Positions 63,591-64,000 of a stretch of DNA of 64,000 bases are shown here, piece by piece. A program made the translations under genes and the position numbers. Source of the stretch: Amphiduros pacificus (taxonomy: Eukaryota > Annelida > Polychaeta > Phyllodocida > Hesionidae); contig OX439012.1 of the NCBI GenBank assembly GCA_949316495.1, positions 19,148,666-19,212,665 of the forward strand, given 5' to 3'. Numbering within the stretch: the stretch's first letter is position 1; each line of letters opens with the position of its first letter. A model generated the notes under the pieces. That model made no database searches. It saw only the letters and a list, made by a program, of their open reading frames with translations, and was not told the origin of the DNA.

Positions 63591-64000
63591 AACTGCGCCA
63601 CGGCCCGGCGATTAGTGTCCACTATACATTGATACAACACTTGTGATACTGCATGAGAGTGTGAAAGAAAATAAGAGATCAAGAGATCTACAAGATCCAC
63701 TGGTGAAATCCTTTTGGTCTGGGCTTATGTGATAAATCATGACAAACCAAACCTGGCGAAATGTAGCTCGAAGATCCTTCGCAGTGAATTTGCCTTTTGT
63801 TTATTTGGCCCAGCAGACCATTTTGCGGCTAGAGAGAGTTCATCAAATTTCATTTGCCCTAGCACATCCCACTCAGCTGTTTGTGGTAAACACACACTGC
63901 AGGAGTTTTCGCAGCTCACAATTTCACATTTTTTCTACGTTGTGAGCACGTTGTGCTTTGGTGCTGAGCTCGTTGTAACTTGACGTTGTGAACATGTTGT
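63591..64000. other. Window end, no gene recognised
   Basis: Starts with a SINE crumb (AACTGCGCCACGGCCCG, minus orientation). From about 63938 the sequence repeats GTTGTGAGCACGTTGT-like words and runs off the window, perhaps the start of another tandem array. Two overlapping open frames at 63714-63983 have no motif. Confidence 0.4.

Noticed and set aside
63714-63983. Partial gene at the window end
   Set aside because: Two overlapping frames on one strand and a third on the other, no motif, repeat-like sequence at the very end.

Overview
The window is metazoan, very probably molluscan, nuclear DNA. The evidence is multi-exon genes with GT-AG introns, an AT-rich background, many minisatellites and microsatellites, and a dispersed tRNA-derived SINE whose 3' end (AAAACCCCAAACAAACAAA) is of a kind common in molluscs. 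The species cannot be fixed from the sequence. Five host genes can be read: CFAP107 (+, 2585-8352, 3 exons), a NUDT8-type CoA diphosphatase (-, 12198-16273, 4 exons), ATAD3 (+, 22270-33655, 15 exons), a carbohydrate sulfotransferase of the chondroitin/dermatan type (+, 53180-55681, 2 exons) and a dermatan-sulfate epimerase (+, 56208-58640, one coding exon). All exon joins were checked by hand for phase.

Layout. 1-12197: CFAP107, with two RFX/X-box-like motifs just upstream and an intron 1 full of small DNA elements, a tandem array and a dead LINE piece. 12198-33655: NUDT8 and ATAD3 lie head to head, both encoding probable mitochondrial proteins, with a nearly whole CR1-type LINE (about 16.9-21.4 kb) between their starts. 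33656-41600: ATAD3 3' region, a foldback, and a recent 1.3-kb duplication bounded by long (TA)n tracts. 41600-51350: nested fossils of DIRS-like tyrosine-recombinase retrotransposons, a younger one (about 44.2-49.2 kb) inside remains of an older one, plus SINEs and an element bounded by G/C homopolymer tracts. 52977-59500: the sulfotransferase and epimerase genes, 526 bp apart on the same strand, then a decayed partial copy of the epimerase 3' end. 59500-64000: no gene recognised; a foldback and a 0.67-kb tandem duplication.

The most unusual signal is that the minisatellites in NUDT8 and ATAD3 are not placed at random. NUDT8 intron 2 (33-bp unit, about 52 copies), ATAD3 intron 3 (63-bp unit, about 21 copies) and ATAD3 intron 10 (15-bp unit, about 29 copies) each begin exactly at the exon's 5' splice site, and the repeat unit contains that splice site. 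NUDT8 intron 1 (18-bp unit) starts a few bases after the donor, and ATAD3 intron 12 (47-bp unit) ends in the 3' splice-site tract. The result is long tandem arrays of splice donors; in NUDT8 the first 17 further units stay in frame with the exon, so each could add 11 residues to the protein.

Functional links: the sulfotransferase and the epimerase act on the same chondroitin/dermatan chain, so their adjacency suggests a small glycosaminoglycan gene pair. NUDT8 and ATAD3 share a divergent intergenic region now split by the LINE.
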